This document shows positions 57,598 to 64,000 of a stretch of 64,000 nt of DNA, in pieces. Position 1 is the stretch's first letter; each line of letters opens with the position of its first letter. The position numbers were made by a program, and so were the translations under genes. Under the pieces are notes generated by a model. The model was given only the letters and a program-made list of their open reading frames with translations, was not told where the DNA came from and made no database searches. Source of the DNA: CAZCFB01 sp964511535 (lineage in GTDB: Bacteria > Myxococcota_A > Polyangia > GCA-2747355 > CAZCFB01). Location of the stretch: contig CAZEFW010000024.1 in the NCBI GenBank assembly GCA_964511535.1, forward strand, positions 8,154 through 72,153, read 5' to 3'.

Positions 57598-58797
57598 CTA
57601 CTCGCCGCGGATCTTGAGCGGGTGGAACGGCTCCGCGCTCCCGACCCCGGGCAGCAGCTCTGCCGGCCGTGAGAGCAGGAAGCGCCCGTCGAGGATGCGC
57701 TGCCGCAGCTCGGCGGCGATGTCCCGGGCCTTGCTGTAGCTCGACATGCAGGCGGTGCGGACCTTCTTGCCCTGCACCGTGATCTCCCCGCTGCGGAGCG
57801 AGGCGTAGTCGACCCACCCGATCACCTCTCCCGTCTGCTCGGGGTAGGCCTCACCGTAGTCGATGATGGGCGCCTGGATGTCGCGGTCGCGCACGGCGGT
57901 GTAGCGGGCCATCTCCTCGTCGAGGATCGGGATCGGGACGCCGATGCCCACGGCCAACGAGACGCCGTAGCCGGTGATGGACACGGCGCGGACGTACTCG
58001 GTGCTCATCTGCTTCAGGTCGCCGGTCACGGCCAGGGTCCCGGACCCGCCGCGGGGCACGCCCCCGTCGGTGCGCGGGCTGGTGGGATCATGCTGGGTGC
58101 CGGGCCAGTAGATGTACCCTTCGCCGCCGCCGAGGAAGATGCGCGTGCCGATGCCGATGGTACGGTAGTGCGGATCGTTGAGCAGGGGCGACAGCTGCCC
58201 GGCGCTGCAGAAATTGGCGTTGGCCAGCTTGGGGCGCAGCACGCCGAGGTAGGTGTGGATTGACCGCGGCCGCGATGCGTTGACCGCCACGTTGTAGTTC
58301 TGGTAGCCGTTGCGCGGGTTGAGCAGCACCGCGTCGTTGAACTCCTGCAGGTTGATCAGGGTCTCGAGCTCCTGGCGCGGGTAGCAGTCGGTGCCGTACG
58401 CCTCGGCGCGCAGCTTTACGTCCTTGCCGGCCAGCAGGTCCTCGATGACGTGGGCCCCGCCGTAGCTGAACTGGCCCGGGTAGACCTTGTTCAGCGGGTC
58501 GCTCTCGGGCATCTCGGTGGCGCCGACGTACAGGTCCACCGCCGCCAGGCCCGCGTAGGCCGGCACGTCGTTGATCCACGCCCGCTGGATCTTGATCTTC
58601 GGCGTGGAGTGGCCGGTGTTGAACAGCGCGCCGGAGGAGCACATGGGGCCGAAGGTGCCGGTGGTCACCACGTCCACCTCGTCTGCCGCCGCGGCCGCTC
58701 CCTTCTCCTCCACCAGGCCGCTCATCTCCTCGGCGGTGACCACCACCGCCTCCTTCTTGCGGATCTTCTCGTTGATCTGCTCGTAGGTCTTGGGCAT
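57598..58797 (-). CDS. Homocysteine biosynthesis protein (DUF39 family)
   Basis: Protein of 399 residues of the DUF39/HcyBio family. In methanogens, members of this family together with the NIL-ferredoxin make homocysteine from aspartate semialdehyde and sulfide. Family features include VVTTGTFGPMCSSGALFNTG, the Cys-containing GTDCYPRQEL and GGGEGYIYWPGTQHD. ATG 58797 shares one base with the upstream stop. It is last of the UPF0280-NIL-DUF39 operon. Confidence 0.92.
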   Translation of the reverse strand: MPKTYEQINEKIRKKEAVVVTAEEMSGLVEEKGAAAAADEVDVVTTGTFGPMCSSGALFNTGHSTPKIKIQRAWINDVPAYAGLAAVDLYVGATEMPESDPLNKVYPGQFSYGGAHVIEDLLAGKDVKLRAEAYGTDCYPRQELETLINLQEFNDAVLLNPRNGYQNYNVAVNASRPRSIHTYLGVLRPKLANANFCSAGQLSPLLNDPHYRTIGIGTRIFLGGGEGYIYWPGTQHDPTSPRTDGGVPRGGSGTLAVTGDLKQMSTEYVRAVSITGYGVSLAVGIGVPIPILDEEMARYTAVRDRDIQAPIIDYGEAYPEQTGEVIGWVDYASLRSGEITVQGKKVRTACMSSYSKARDIAAELRQRILDGRFLLSRPAELLPGVGSAEPFHPLKIRGE

Positions 58798-59231
58798 CAG
58801 AGCTCTCCCTTCTTCTTGAGGTGCTCGCCGATGGACTCGATGGCGCCGTAGCCGCACGCGGGGATGCACAGGTCGCACGCCACGCACAGGGCGCCGTCGT
58901 ACACCGTCTTCATGGACTCCGGGTCCTGGACCAGCGCCCGGGCCATGCACTGGCCGATGCAGGCGCCGCAGTGCACGCACAGATCTTCGTCCCAGACCAG
59001 GTTCTTGGCCGGCAGCACCACCTTGACGCCGTTCTGCTGCAGGTAGTCGATGGCCTGGTCCACGGCCGCCTCCTCCCCGGCGAACTGCGCGAACATGCGG
59101 CCCTCCTCCCGCGGCGTGATGCGCGCCTGCAGGATGTTCACCTCCACGTCGTAGGTCCGGATCACCGCGCTGATGACCGGCTTGTCCAGCTGGTCCGCGG
59201 GGTAGGTCAGGATCAAGTTCTTCTGGATCAT
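58797..59231 (-). CDS. NIL-domain 4Fe-4S ferredoxin
   Basis: Protein of 144 residues with an N-terminal NIL domain (about 1-75; ligand-binding ferredoxin-like fold) and two 4Fe-4S clusters (CVHCGACIGQC, CVACDLCIPAC). It is the partner of DUF39 in homocysteine synthesis and probably supplies electrons or sulfur chemistry. ATG 59231 directly follows the upstream stop, and GAGGAG within that gene's end serves as the ribosome binding site. Confidence 0.93.
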   Translation of the reverse strand: MIQKNLILTYPADQLDKPVISAVIRTYDVEVNILQARITPREEGRMFAQFAGEEAAVDQAIDYLQQNGVKVVLPAKNLVWDEDLCVHCGACIGQCMARALVQDPESMKTVYDGALCVACDLCIPACGYGAIESIGEHLKKKGEL

Positions 59232-60026
59232 CTATCTCTCCTCCTGTGACTCCCGCCTCGCGGCGGGGATCAGCTCCAAATCTCCAAAGACGCCCAGGCG
59301 GTCGCCCTTGCACGCGATGACGCCGTCGAGCACCCCCTCGGACCTGACCCGGTCGACCACGCGGTCCACGTCCGCGGGCGCCTGGACCTGGTTGGCCAGG
59401 GCGGTGGCCGCGGCGTCTGCCAGGGCGGTGTCCCTGGCCATGGCCACCACGGCGTCGGCTCTGCCCAGGGACAGCGAGGGCCCCACCACGCCGCTGGAAG
59501 TGCAGACCCCCAGGCCCTGGCGGGCGTCCACGCGAAAGTCGACCCGGTCCGCGAAGGGGGACTCCTCTCCCGCGTAGAGCCGGAAGGTCAGCGCCTCGAG
59601 GCCCGGGGTGCAGGCGAACACATCGCCCCCGTTCTCAACGATGACGTCACCCGCCCCGGGCAGCAGGGCGCGGCCCACATGCTCGGCCACGGCCCCCGCC
59701 ACCGCCGCCATGGGGCCCACCCCGAACCGCGCGGCCGCGTCGGCCATGCCCCTGACCACGGCGGGTGAGTCCGCCTCGACCTCGAGCGGGGTCAGGGCCG
59801 CGGCGAAGGTTTCGTGGGCGCGGATGTACTGCTCGATCTCCGCGCGCACCTGCGCCAGCGCGGACATGGCCTCATCCTCCATCACCTGGCCGGCGAGGAT
59901 CAGCAGATCGCTCTGGCGCAGCTGAACCTTGAAGTGCTGGAGCCCGTGGGCCCCGCCCTTCATCCAGCGGCGGTAGAACCGCTCGTCGTACTGACCTGCC
60001 AGGTGTCGGCTCATTTCGGATTCCAT
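59232..60026 (-). CDS. UPF0280/COG2122 family protein (ApbE-like)
   Basis: Protein of 264 residues of the UPF0280 family, structurally related to ApbE and genetically linked to sulfide-dependent homocysteine synthesis in archaea. GPMAAVAGAVAEHVG, VIVENGGDVFACTPG and GLGVCTSSGVVGPSLSLGRADAV, with ALADAAATALANQV, are diagnostic. ATG 60026 fits the family start (an upstream ATG at 60050 adds eight residues). First of three coupled genes. Confidence 0.92.
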   Translation of the reverse strand: MESEMSRHLAGQYDERFYRRWMKGGAHGLQHFKVQLRQSDLLILAGQVMEDEAMSALAQVRAEIEQYIRAHETFAAALTPLEVEADSPAVVRGMADAAARFGVGPMAAVAGAVAEHVGRALLPGAGDVIVENGGDVFACTPGLEALTFRLYAGEESPFADRVDFRVDARQGLGVCTSSGVVGPSLSLGRADAVVAMARDTALADAAATALANQVQAPADVDRVVDRVRSEGVLDGVIACKGDRLGVFGDLELIPAARRESQEER

Positions 60027-60046
60027 GAGCCCATATGTGGAAAAGG

Positions 60047-60412
60047 TCAACCGGAAGGTTGATCACGCCAGGAGCGCACCGCGTCGAGCAGCTTGAGGCC
60101 GAAGAGCACCGGCCTCAGCAGGCCGAAGCGGCGCGCGCCCGCTCGCATCACCTCGCGCACCGCGGATTGCTCCTGCGCGTCGTAGCAGTAGCAGTCGCAC
60201 CGGGTGCAGCTCGGCTTGGCGTCCCCGTGGGGGCAAGCGTCCAGCCGGGCGTGCACCCGACGGATGAGCGCCGCACACTCGGCGCACGGCGGGTCCATGC
60301 GCCTGCCATGCTCTGCCCGGCACCAAAACCGGATCATGGCCCCCACCACCGCCCGCTCACGAGCGATTCTGGGCCGGAGAAGAAGCGGAAAATGCCAATA
60401 ATCAAAGGGCAT
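60047..60412 (-). CDS. YgbA-like nitrosative-stress-associated protein
   Basis: Protein of 121 residues matching the nitrous-oxide-stimulated promoter family (YgbA). RIARERAVVGAMIRFWCRAE, PPCAECAALIRRVHARLDAC and KPSCTRCDCYCYDAQ supply the conserved Cys pattern, suggesting a metal or Fe-S site. In enterobacteria ygbA belongs to the NsrR nitric-oxide regulon. It lies 20 bp upstream of the UPF0280 gene on the same strand, an unusual neighbour. ATG 60412 keeps the conserved basic N-terminus. Confidence 0.82.
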   Translation of the reverse strand: MPFDYWHFPLLLRPRIARERAVVGAMIRFWCRAEHGRRMDPPCAECAALIRRVHARLDACPHGDAKPSCTRCDCYCYDAQEQSAVREVMRAGARRFGLLRPVLFGLKLLDAVRSWRDQPSG

Positions 60413-60518
60413 TACAGTGCGCCGCCTTGGGCCGTGTTGTCTGCAATGGCTCTAATTTGGCCTTATCCATCTTGCCCCATCCTGTTCCGCTGAAATCCGC
60501 CCGGGCTTGCAGGTTCAT

Positions 60519-60534
60519 GGCACTATACTGGCAC
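60519..60534 (+). promoter_or_regulatory. Possible sigma54-type promoter
   Basis: TGGCAC-TATAC-TGGCA matches the consensus TGGCAC-N5-TTGCA except at one position, with the -24 GG and -12 GC correctly spaced. It is 246 bp upstream of the methyltransferase start. A short open frame starting at 60518 crosses it. The same bases also contain TATACT. Confidence 0.3.
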
Positions 60535-60677
60535 TGTTTTTGAGGTCGGTCTGGCGCTCGCTCTCCCGGGTCTCCTTGAACGCCCTGGCGTTGCTGCACC
60601 CCAACGACCCGCCGGACCAGGACGAGCGCGCTGTGCTGCCAGGTGGAGCCTCAACCGATTTTTTTCGGCATCGACCT

Positions 60678-60696
60678 CCCTGATATGACGTCAGGG
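60678..60696 (+). promoter_or_regulatory. Operator-like palindrome upstream of the methyltransferase
   Basis: CCCTGA and TCAGGG flank TATGACG, and the core TGACGTCA (60686-60693) is itself a perfect palindrome. It lies about 85 nt upstream of ATG 60781. The rest of the 368-bp gap (60413-60780) holds the sigma54-like site and no convincing gene. Confidence 0.35.
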
Positions 60697-60780
60697 TCAC
60701 ACGCGGCGCGCCTGGTGAGTCTTAGAGGGTAGCAGTGCTTGATTTTGCCCTCGCGTGGATCACCCGCAGGAGATTTGAAG

Positions 60781-61623
60781 ATGGACACCTTCAGCTGGCT
60801 CAAAAAGCTCAACACCCGACCCGAGGTATGGTCAGCCTACACCGCTGCGGACCTGTGGACCGACCCGCACATCGCCCGGCAGATGCTGCAGTTCCACCTG
60901 AACGAGGAGGTCGACCTCTCTTCCCGCCGTCCCCGGTTCATCGAGCGGTCCGCGGCCTTCATGATGCAGCGCTTCAGTCTGGGAGCAGGCATGTCCGTGG
61001 CCGACTTCGGCTGCGGACCGGGCCTCTACACCACGCGGCTGGCCGCCTCCGGTGCCGCGGTCACGGGCATCGACTTTTCGGAAAACTCGTTGGCCCACGC
61101 CCGGGAGCTGGCGGCCGCGCAGGGCGTGGCCGTGGACCATGTGCAGGCCGACTACCTCGAGTTCGAGACCGCCAAGCGTTTCGACCTGATCATCATGATC
61201 ATGACCGACTTCGCCGTGCTCTCCCCTGATCGGCGGGCCCGCCTGCTGGCCAGGTTCCGCGGGCTGCTGAACCCCGGAGGCGCCGTGCTGCTCGATGTGG
61301 GCGCCCGGCCCGGCTTCGCTACCCGTGAGGAGGGGGCGAGCTACGCGCCCAACCTGATGGACGGCTTCTGGTCCGCCGAGCCTTACTTCGGCTTCTTGAA
61401 CACCTTCAAGTATGACGAGGCGCACGTGGTGCTCGACCGGTACACCATCGTCGAGGCCGGGCGCACCCGCACCATCTACAACTGGTTTCAGTACTTCGAC
61501 GGTGAGGAGCTGGCCGCCGAGTTCACGGCCGCCGGGTTCGAAGTCCAGGAGATCCTCGGGGACGTCGCTGGCGGCGCCTTCGACGCACAGGCCGCCGAGC
61601 TGGCCATCATCGCGCGATCATGA
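60781..61623 (+). CDS. SAM-dependent methyltransferase (class I)
   Basis: Methyltransferase of 280 residues. Motif I reads VADFGCGPGLYTTRLA, followed by VTGIDFSENSLAHARELA and a catalytic-loop region DLIIMIMTDFAVLSPDRR; all belong to the Methyltransf_25/11 class. The substrate cannot be inferred. ATG 60781 follows AGGAG at about 10 nt. It stands alone between the homocysteine operon and a lipoprotein. Confidence 0.9.
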   Translation: MDTFSWLKKLNTRPEVWSAYTAADLWTDPHIARQMLQFHLNEEVDLSSRRPRFIERSAAFMMQRFSLGAGMSVADFGCGPGLYTTRLAASGAAVTGIDFSENSLAHARELAAAQGVAVDHVQADYLEFETAKRFDLIIMIMTDFAVLSPDRRARLLARFRGLLNPGGAVLLDVGARPGFATREEGASYAPNLMDGFWSAEPYFGFLNTFKYDEAHVVLDRYTIVEAGRTRTIYNWFQYFDGEELAAEFTAAGFEVQEILGDVAGGAFDAQAAELAIIARS

Positions 61624-61798
61624 CCATGCCGGCCACGCGGACATCGAAGACGACATGGACCGCGAGTTCCGTCGGCTGCGCACCATCGCCAGGGGACGCG
61701 ACAACGGCCTGTTCGAGTTTTATAGAAAAGGCGCGGCGCTGGAGTACGCGCACCTGAACAAGCAGGCACGGCTGTTGGCCTGGCCGAGGAGGTTGGAC

Positions 61799-62890
61799 AT
61801 GAATATCAGCACCAATACTCGCCCTTGCATGCTCCTGTTGACCCTCGGCTTCCTGCTGTCCGGGGGGTGCAGCGACGACGATGTTTCCGCCGTGGACGCC
61901 GGCGCTTCAGACGGACTCACCTCCCCGGATGGCTCTGCCACCGTCGACGGCTCCGTGCTGTCAGATGGCGGGATCACGACCCTGGCCGAGATGTGCGAGC
62001 GCCAGGCCGCGCTGATTTGCGCGCCGGTCGTGGGTTGCTGCAAGGCGGTCGCCCCCAAGGCCGCGGATCTGGCCGGGTGCAAGGCTGCCATGCTGGGGGC
62101 CTGCCTCAAGCAAGGGACCAAGGAGGCCGAGGCGCTCAAGAAGGGCGATGCGGTCTTTGATCGCAACCGCCTGGCCGCCTGCGAAGCCGCCGGCAAGGCC
62201 GCGGTCAAGGCCTGCAGGTTGCCCACCAAAGTGGCCGAGATCGAGTCATGCACCGGCGTGATCCTGTCGGTGGCCCAGGTGGGGCAGAAGTGCGGGTCCA
62301 GCCTGTCGGGGGCACGTTGCGCCGGGGGCAGCGGCCTCTGTTTTGCGGAGCCCACCGGGACCTTTTGCAAGGCATGGACCCAGCAGGGCTCCCCCTGCTC
62401 CCAGGGGCCTTGCGCCCCGGGGCTGATCTGCATGATTGATCCCGATCCCACCAAGCCGGCGCTCTGTGACAAGCCGCGCGGCGCGGGCAAGCCGTGCAAG
62501 GCTGACAGACACTGCGCCGCGGGCTTCGCCTGCTTCAACAACAAGTGCGGCACCGCCCTGGCCCAGGGCGCCGCATGCAAGGGCAGCAGTAAGTGCGCGC
62601 CGGAGCTGATGTGCGACCCGTTCACCTCCACCTGCGCGCCCAGGCTCACCCAGGGTAAGGCGTGCTACATGGGCGCCCATTGCACCACGGGCCTCGCCTG
62701 CACTGAAGTGACCACCGGGCAGGTCTGCATGCTCGGCTCCCCCTCGGATGGCAGCGACAAGCCGGGCATGCCCACCCTGGGCCAGAAGTGCACCACCCTG
62801 TGCGCCAAGGGGCTCAAGTGCACCACCGGCCCGGTGCCGGGCAGCTGCCTCCCCTCCCTGTGCGTGGCCATGTTGCTGGCGACCAAGTAG
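61799..62890 (+). CDS. Cys-rich Myxococcota-type lipoprotein
   Basis: Lipoprotein of 363 residues. ATG 61799 follows GAGGAGG at optimal distance; the signal ends in FLLSGGC. The mature protein starts with an Asp/Ser/Gly-rich linker, then a four-helix Cys-containing segment (about 60-150; MCERQAALICAPVVGCC). EB-module-like Cys repeats follow (GLCFAEPTGTFCKAWTQQGS, GKPCKADRHCAAGFACFNN). Function unknown. The same frame is open upstream, but without a plausible start. Confidence 0.82.
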   Translation: MNISTNTRPCMLLLTLGFLLSGGCSDDDVSAVDAGASDGLTSPDGSATVDGSVLSDGGITTLAEMCERQAALICAPVVGCCKAVAPKAADLAGCKAAMLGACLKQGTKEAEALKKGDAVFDRNRLAACEAAGKAAVKACRLPTKVAEIESCTGVILSVAQVGQKCGSSLSGARCAGGSGLCFAEPTGTFCKAWTQQGSPCSQGPCAPGLICMIDPDPTKPALCDKPRGAGKPCKADRHCAAGFACFNNKCGTALAQGAACKGSSKCAPELMCDPFTSTCAPRLTQGKACYMGAHCTTGLACTEVTTGQVCMLGSPSDGSDKPGMPTLGQKCTTLCAKGLKCTTGPVPGSCLPSLCVAMLLATK

Positions 62891-62938
62891 GGCGCGTCAT
62901 GTAGGCGATCCGGGCTCCCGGCACCCACTTCTCGCTAC

Positions 62939-63310
62939 CTACCGCCGCTCCATGGACCGCGTCGCAACGACATCCAGCCCCTCCTCACCCAGCAACCCCC
63001 GCAGCAGCACCTGGCCAGCGGCCACTGGCGCCTCCACCTCCACGGCGTGGCATTGCCGCGCCGCCTCCATGATGCGGTCCTTGGGCACATGCCCCGTGGC
63101 CTTGACCGGCAGCCGGGCCCAGCGCGCGCCGTGGATCAGCACGGTGGTGGCCAGGGCGCGGCGCGGGTCGGTGAACTCCTGCTCGGCGTACTTGGCGCCC
63201 CGGTCGCACTCGTACCCCTCCACCTCCACGATCTTGTCTCCCTCGTGGTCCAGCTCCAGGGGGCAGCCCACTGGGCAGCCGACGCAGATAAATTTTTTGG
63301 TGTCAGGCAT
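62939..63310 (-). CDS. DUF1667 protein
   Basis: Protein of 123 residues with an N-terminal Cys cluster (FICVGCPVGCPLEL ... YECDRGAKYA), typical of DUF1667. It commonly accompanies an FAD-dependent oxidoreductase and glycerol kinase in anaerobes and may carry an Fe-S cluster. ATG 63310 overlaps the end of the upstream gene by 8 bp. Confidence 0.88.
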   Translation of the reverse strand: MPDTKKFICVGCPVGCPLELDHEGDKIVEVEGYECDRGAKYAEQEFTDPRRALATTVLIHGARWARLPVKATGHVPKDRIMEAARQCHAVEVEAPVAAGQVLLRGLLGEEGLDVVATRSMERR

Positions 63311-64000
63311 CGGCCACCTCCTCACCCTCCTCGTCGGGCACGATGTCGATGCGGAGGGTGTCGCCCTGGAACCGGTCCAGCACGGAGGGCCTGATCTTGA
63401 GCATGATCATCTCTGCGGGCACCACAAAGCGTAGCTTCTTCTCCATCAGGTTGCCCACCCGGATGCGGCACGGCCGCATGGGCGCCTTGCAGCGCATGTA
63501 CACCGTGTGCAGCCGCTCGGGGCTCAGGGTGTGGGGGATGCAGTAGCGGACGTTGTCGCCGGGGACCAGCAGGATGTTGTCCTTGGGACGGCGAACCCCC
63601 CGGGCGTACTCGCCGGCGAACTGGCCCACCAGCAGCGACTCCCGGGTGACGAAGTCGGCCAGGTCATGCACGTGCAGCACGTTGCCGCAGGCGAACATGC
63701 CGGGCATGGAGGTCTCCATGGTGGAGCTGACCCACGGCCCGCCGGTGTTCACCGCGTCGAGGCGGATGCCGAGGCTCTGAGACAGCTCGTTCTCCGGGAT
63801 CAGCCCGATGGACAGCAGCAGCGTGTCGCACGCCACGTCCTGCCTGCGGCTCATGTCGGGCACGAAGTCCGGGCCCACCGGCGCCACGGCGATGCCCTCC
63901 AGCCGGTCGCGGCCCTTGATCTCCACCACCGTCGTGGACAGGTGCAGCGGGATGCCGAAGTCGTCCAGGCACTGCACCACGTTGCGGGTCAGGCCGTTGG
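63303..64000 (-). CDS. FAD-dependent pyridine nucleotide oxidoreductase (partial)
   Basis: C-terminal 231 residues of a flavoprotein whose N-terminus lies beyond the window edge. DTLLLSIGLIPENELSQSLG, the FAD-site motif MPGMFACGNVLHVHDL and a C-terminal domain resembling NAD(P)/FAD oxidoreductases that accompany anaerobic glycerol-3-phosphate dehydrogenase genes. It is translationally coupled to DUF1667. Confidence 0.88.
   Translation of the reverse strand, partial: NGLTRNVVQCLDDFGIPLHLSTTVVEIKGRDRLEGIAVAPVGPDFVPDMSRRQDVACDTLLLSIGLIPENELSQSLGIRLDAVNTGGPWVSSTMETSMPGMFACGNVLHVHDLADFVTRESLLVGQFAGEYARGVRRPKDNILLVPGDNVRYCIPHTLSPERLHTVYMRCKAPMRPCRIRVGNLMEKKLRFVVPAEMIMLKIRPSVLDRFQGDTLRIDIVPDEEGEEVADA

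Noticed and set aside
60518..60685. Short plus-strand frame of about 56 codons
   Set aside because: No Shine-Dalgarno and no recognisable features; it overlaps promoter-like elements.
61624..61798. In-frame extension upstream of the Cys-rich lipoprotein, possibly a gene remnant
   Set aside because: The frame stays open through the methyltransferase gene by base composition alone; the Shine-Dalgarno and signal peptide fix the start at 61799.

Overview
The window is a gene-dense, clearly high-GC bacterial chromosome segment with about 64 protein genes, no tRNA or rRNA gene that I can see, no phage or transposase gene and no CRISPR array. The gene content points to a deltaproteobacterial lineage, most likely Myxococcota or a relative. 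Indicators are many lipoproteins with N-terminal lipoboxes, Myxococcota-style Cys-rich repeats, two Hanks-type Ser/Thr kinases (one with a PEGA domain), a very large TPR protein, TSP3-OmpA proteins, and an anaerobe-type homocysteine biosynthesis operon. The assignment is inferred from gene content, not from a marker phylogeny.

Layout. 0.1-6.2 kb: a 5'-nucleotidase lipoprotein coupled to a four-repeat CARDB lipoprotein (minus strand), then small orphan genes including a GIDE-domain membrane protein. 6.3-14 kb: a PpiD/SurA-like foldase divergent from the rod-shape operon mreB-mreC-mreD-mrdA-rodA. 14.3-18.5 kb: an MFS transporter, a small lipoprotein, a HEAT-repeat protein and a Ser/Thr kinase. 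18.7-22.2 kb: trxA, then the heme operon hemX-hemA-hemC. 22.2-28.6 kb: a DUF4911 protein, a CpoB-like lipoprotein, a LysM protein, dprA, trmFO, an FKBP isomerase, a monoheme lipoprotein and a small unknown. 28.8-37.2 kb: an envelope cluster (DUF4398 lipoprotein, TSP3-OmpA lipoprotein, TPR/beta-barrel-like protein) and a 1,774-residue TPR protein. 37.3-45 kb: a housekeeping run of gmhA, yceD-rpmF-fabG-acp, rpiB, nrdR, ribD-ribE-ribBA/BX-ribH and nusB. 45-57.6 kb: secreted and surface genes, namely a beta-helix protein, two lipoproteins, a sulfatase-like hydrolase with Thr at the nucleophile position, a membrane protein, a PEGA kinase, a Pro/Ala-rich TPR protein and a Cys-rich FGE-fold lipoprotein lacking the FGE cysteines. 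57.6-60.4 kb: the minus-strand operon ygbA-like, UPF0280, NIL-ferredoxin, DUF39 for sulfide-dependent homocysteine synthesis. 60.8-64 kb: a methyltransferase, a Cys-rich lipoprotein, a DUF1667 protein and a partial FAD oxidoreductase.

Functional themes are cell shape and envelope, cofactors (heme, riboflavin, homocysteine) and a large secreted/lipoprotein inventory. Among non-coding features, the clearest is a family of short intergenic palindromes preceded by the tetranucleotide GTAG. It occurs as an inverted pair inside a larger inverted repeat (6185-6297) and as four tandem copies (14214-14336), matching the architecture of REP elements. Other signals worth attention are two lipoprotein genes that appear to start at CTG overlapping the upstream stop, a RibBA-type protein with an eroded GTP cyclohydrolase II site, and several SD-less genes with a -10-like hexamer right before the ATG.
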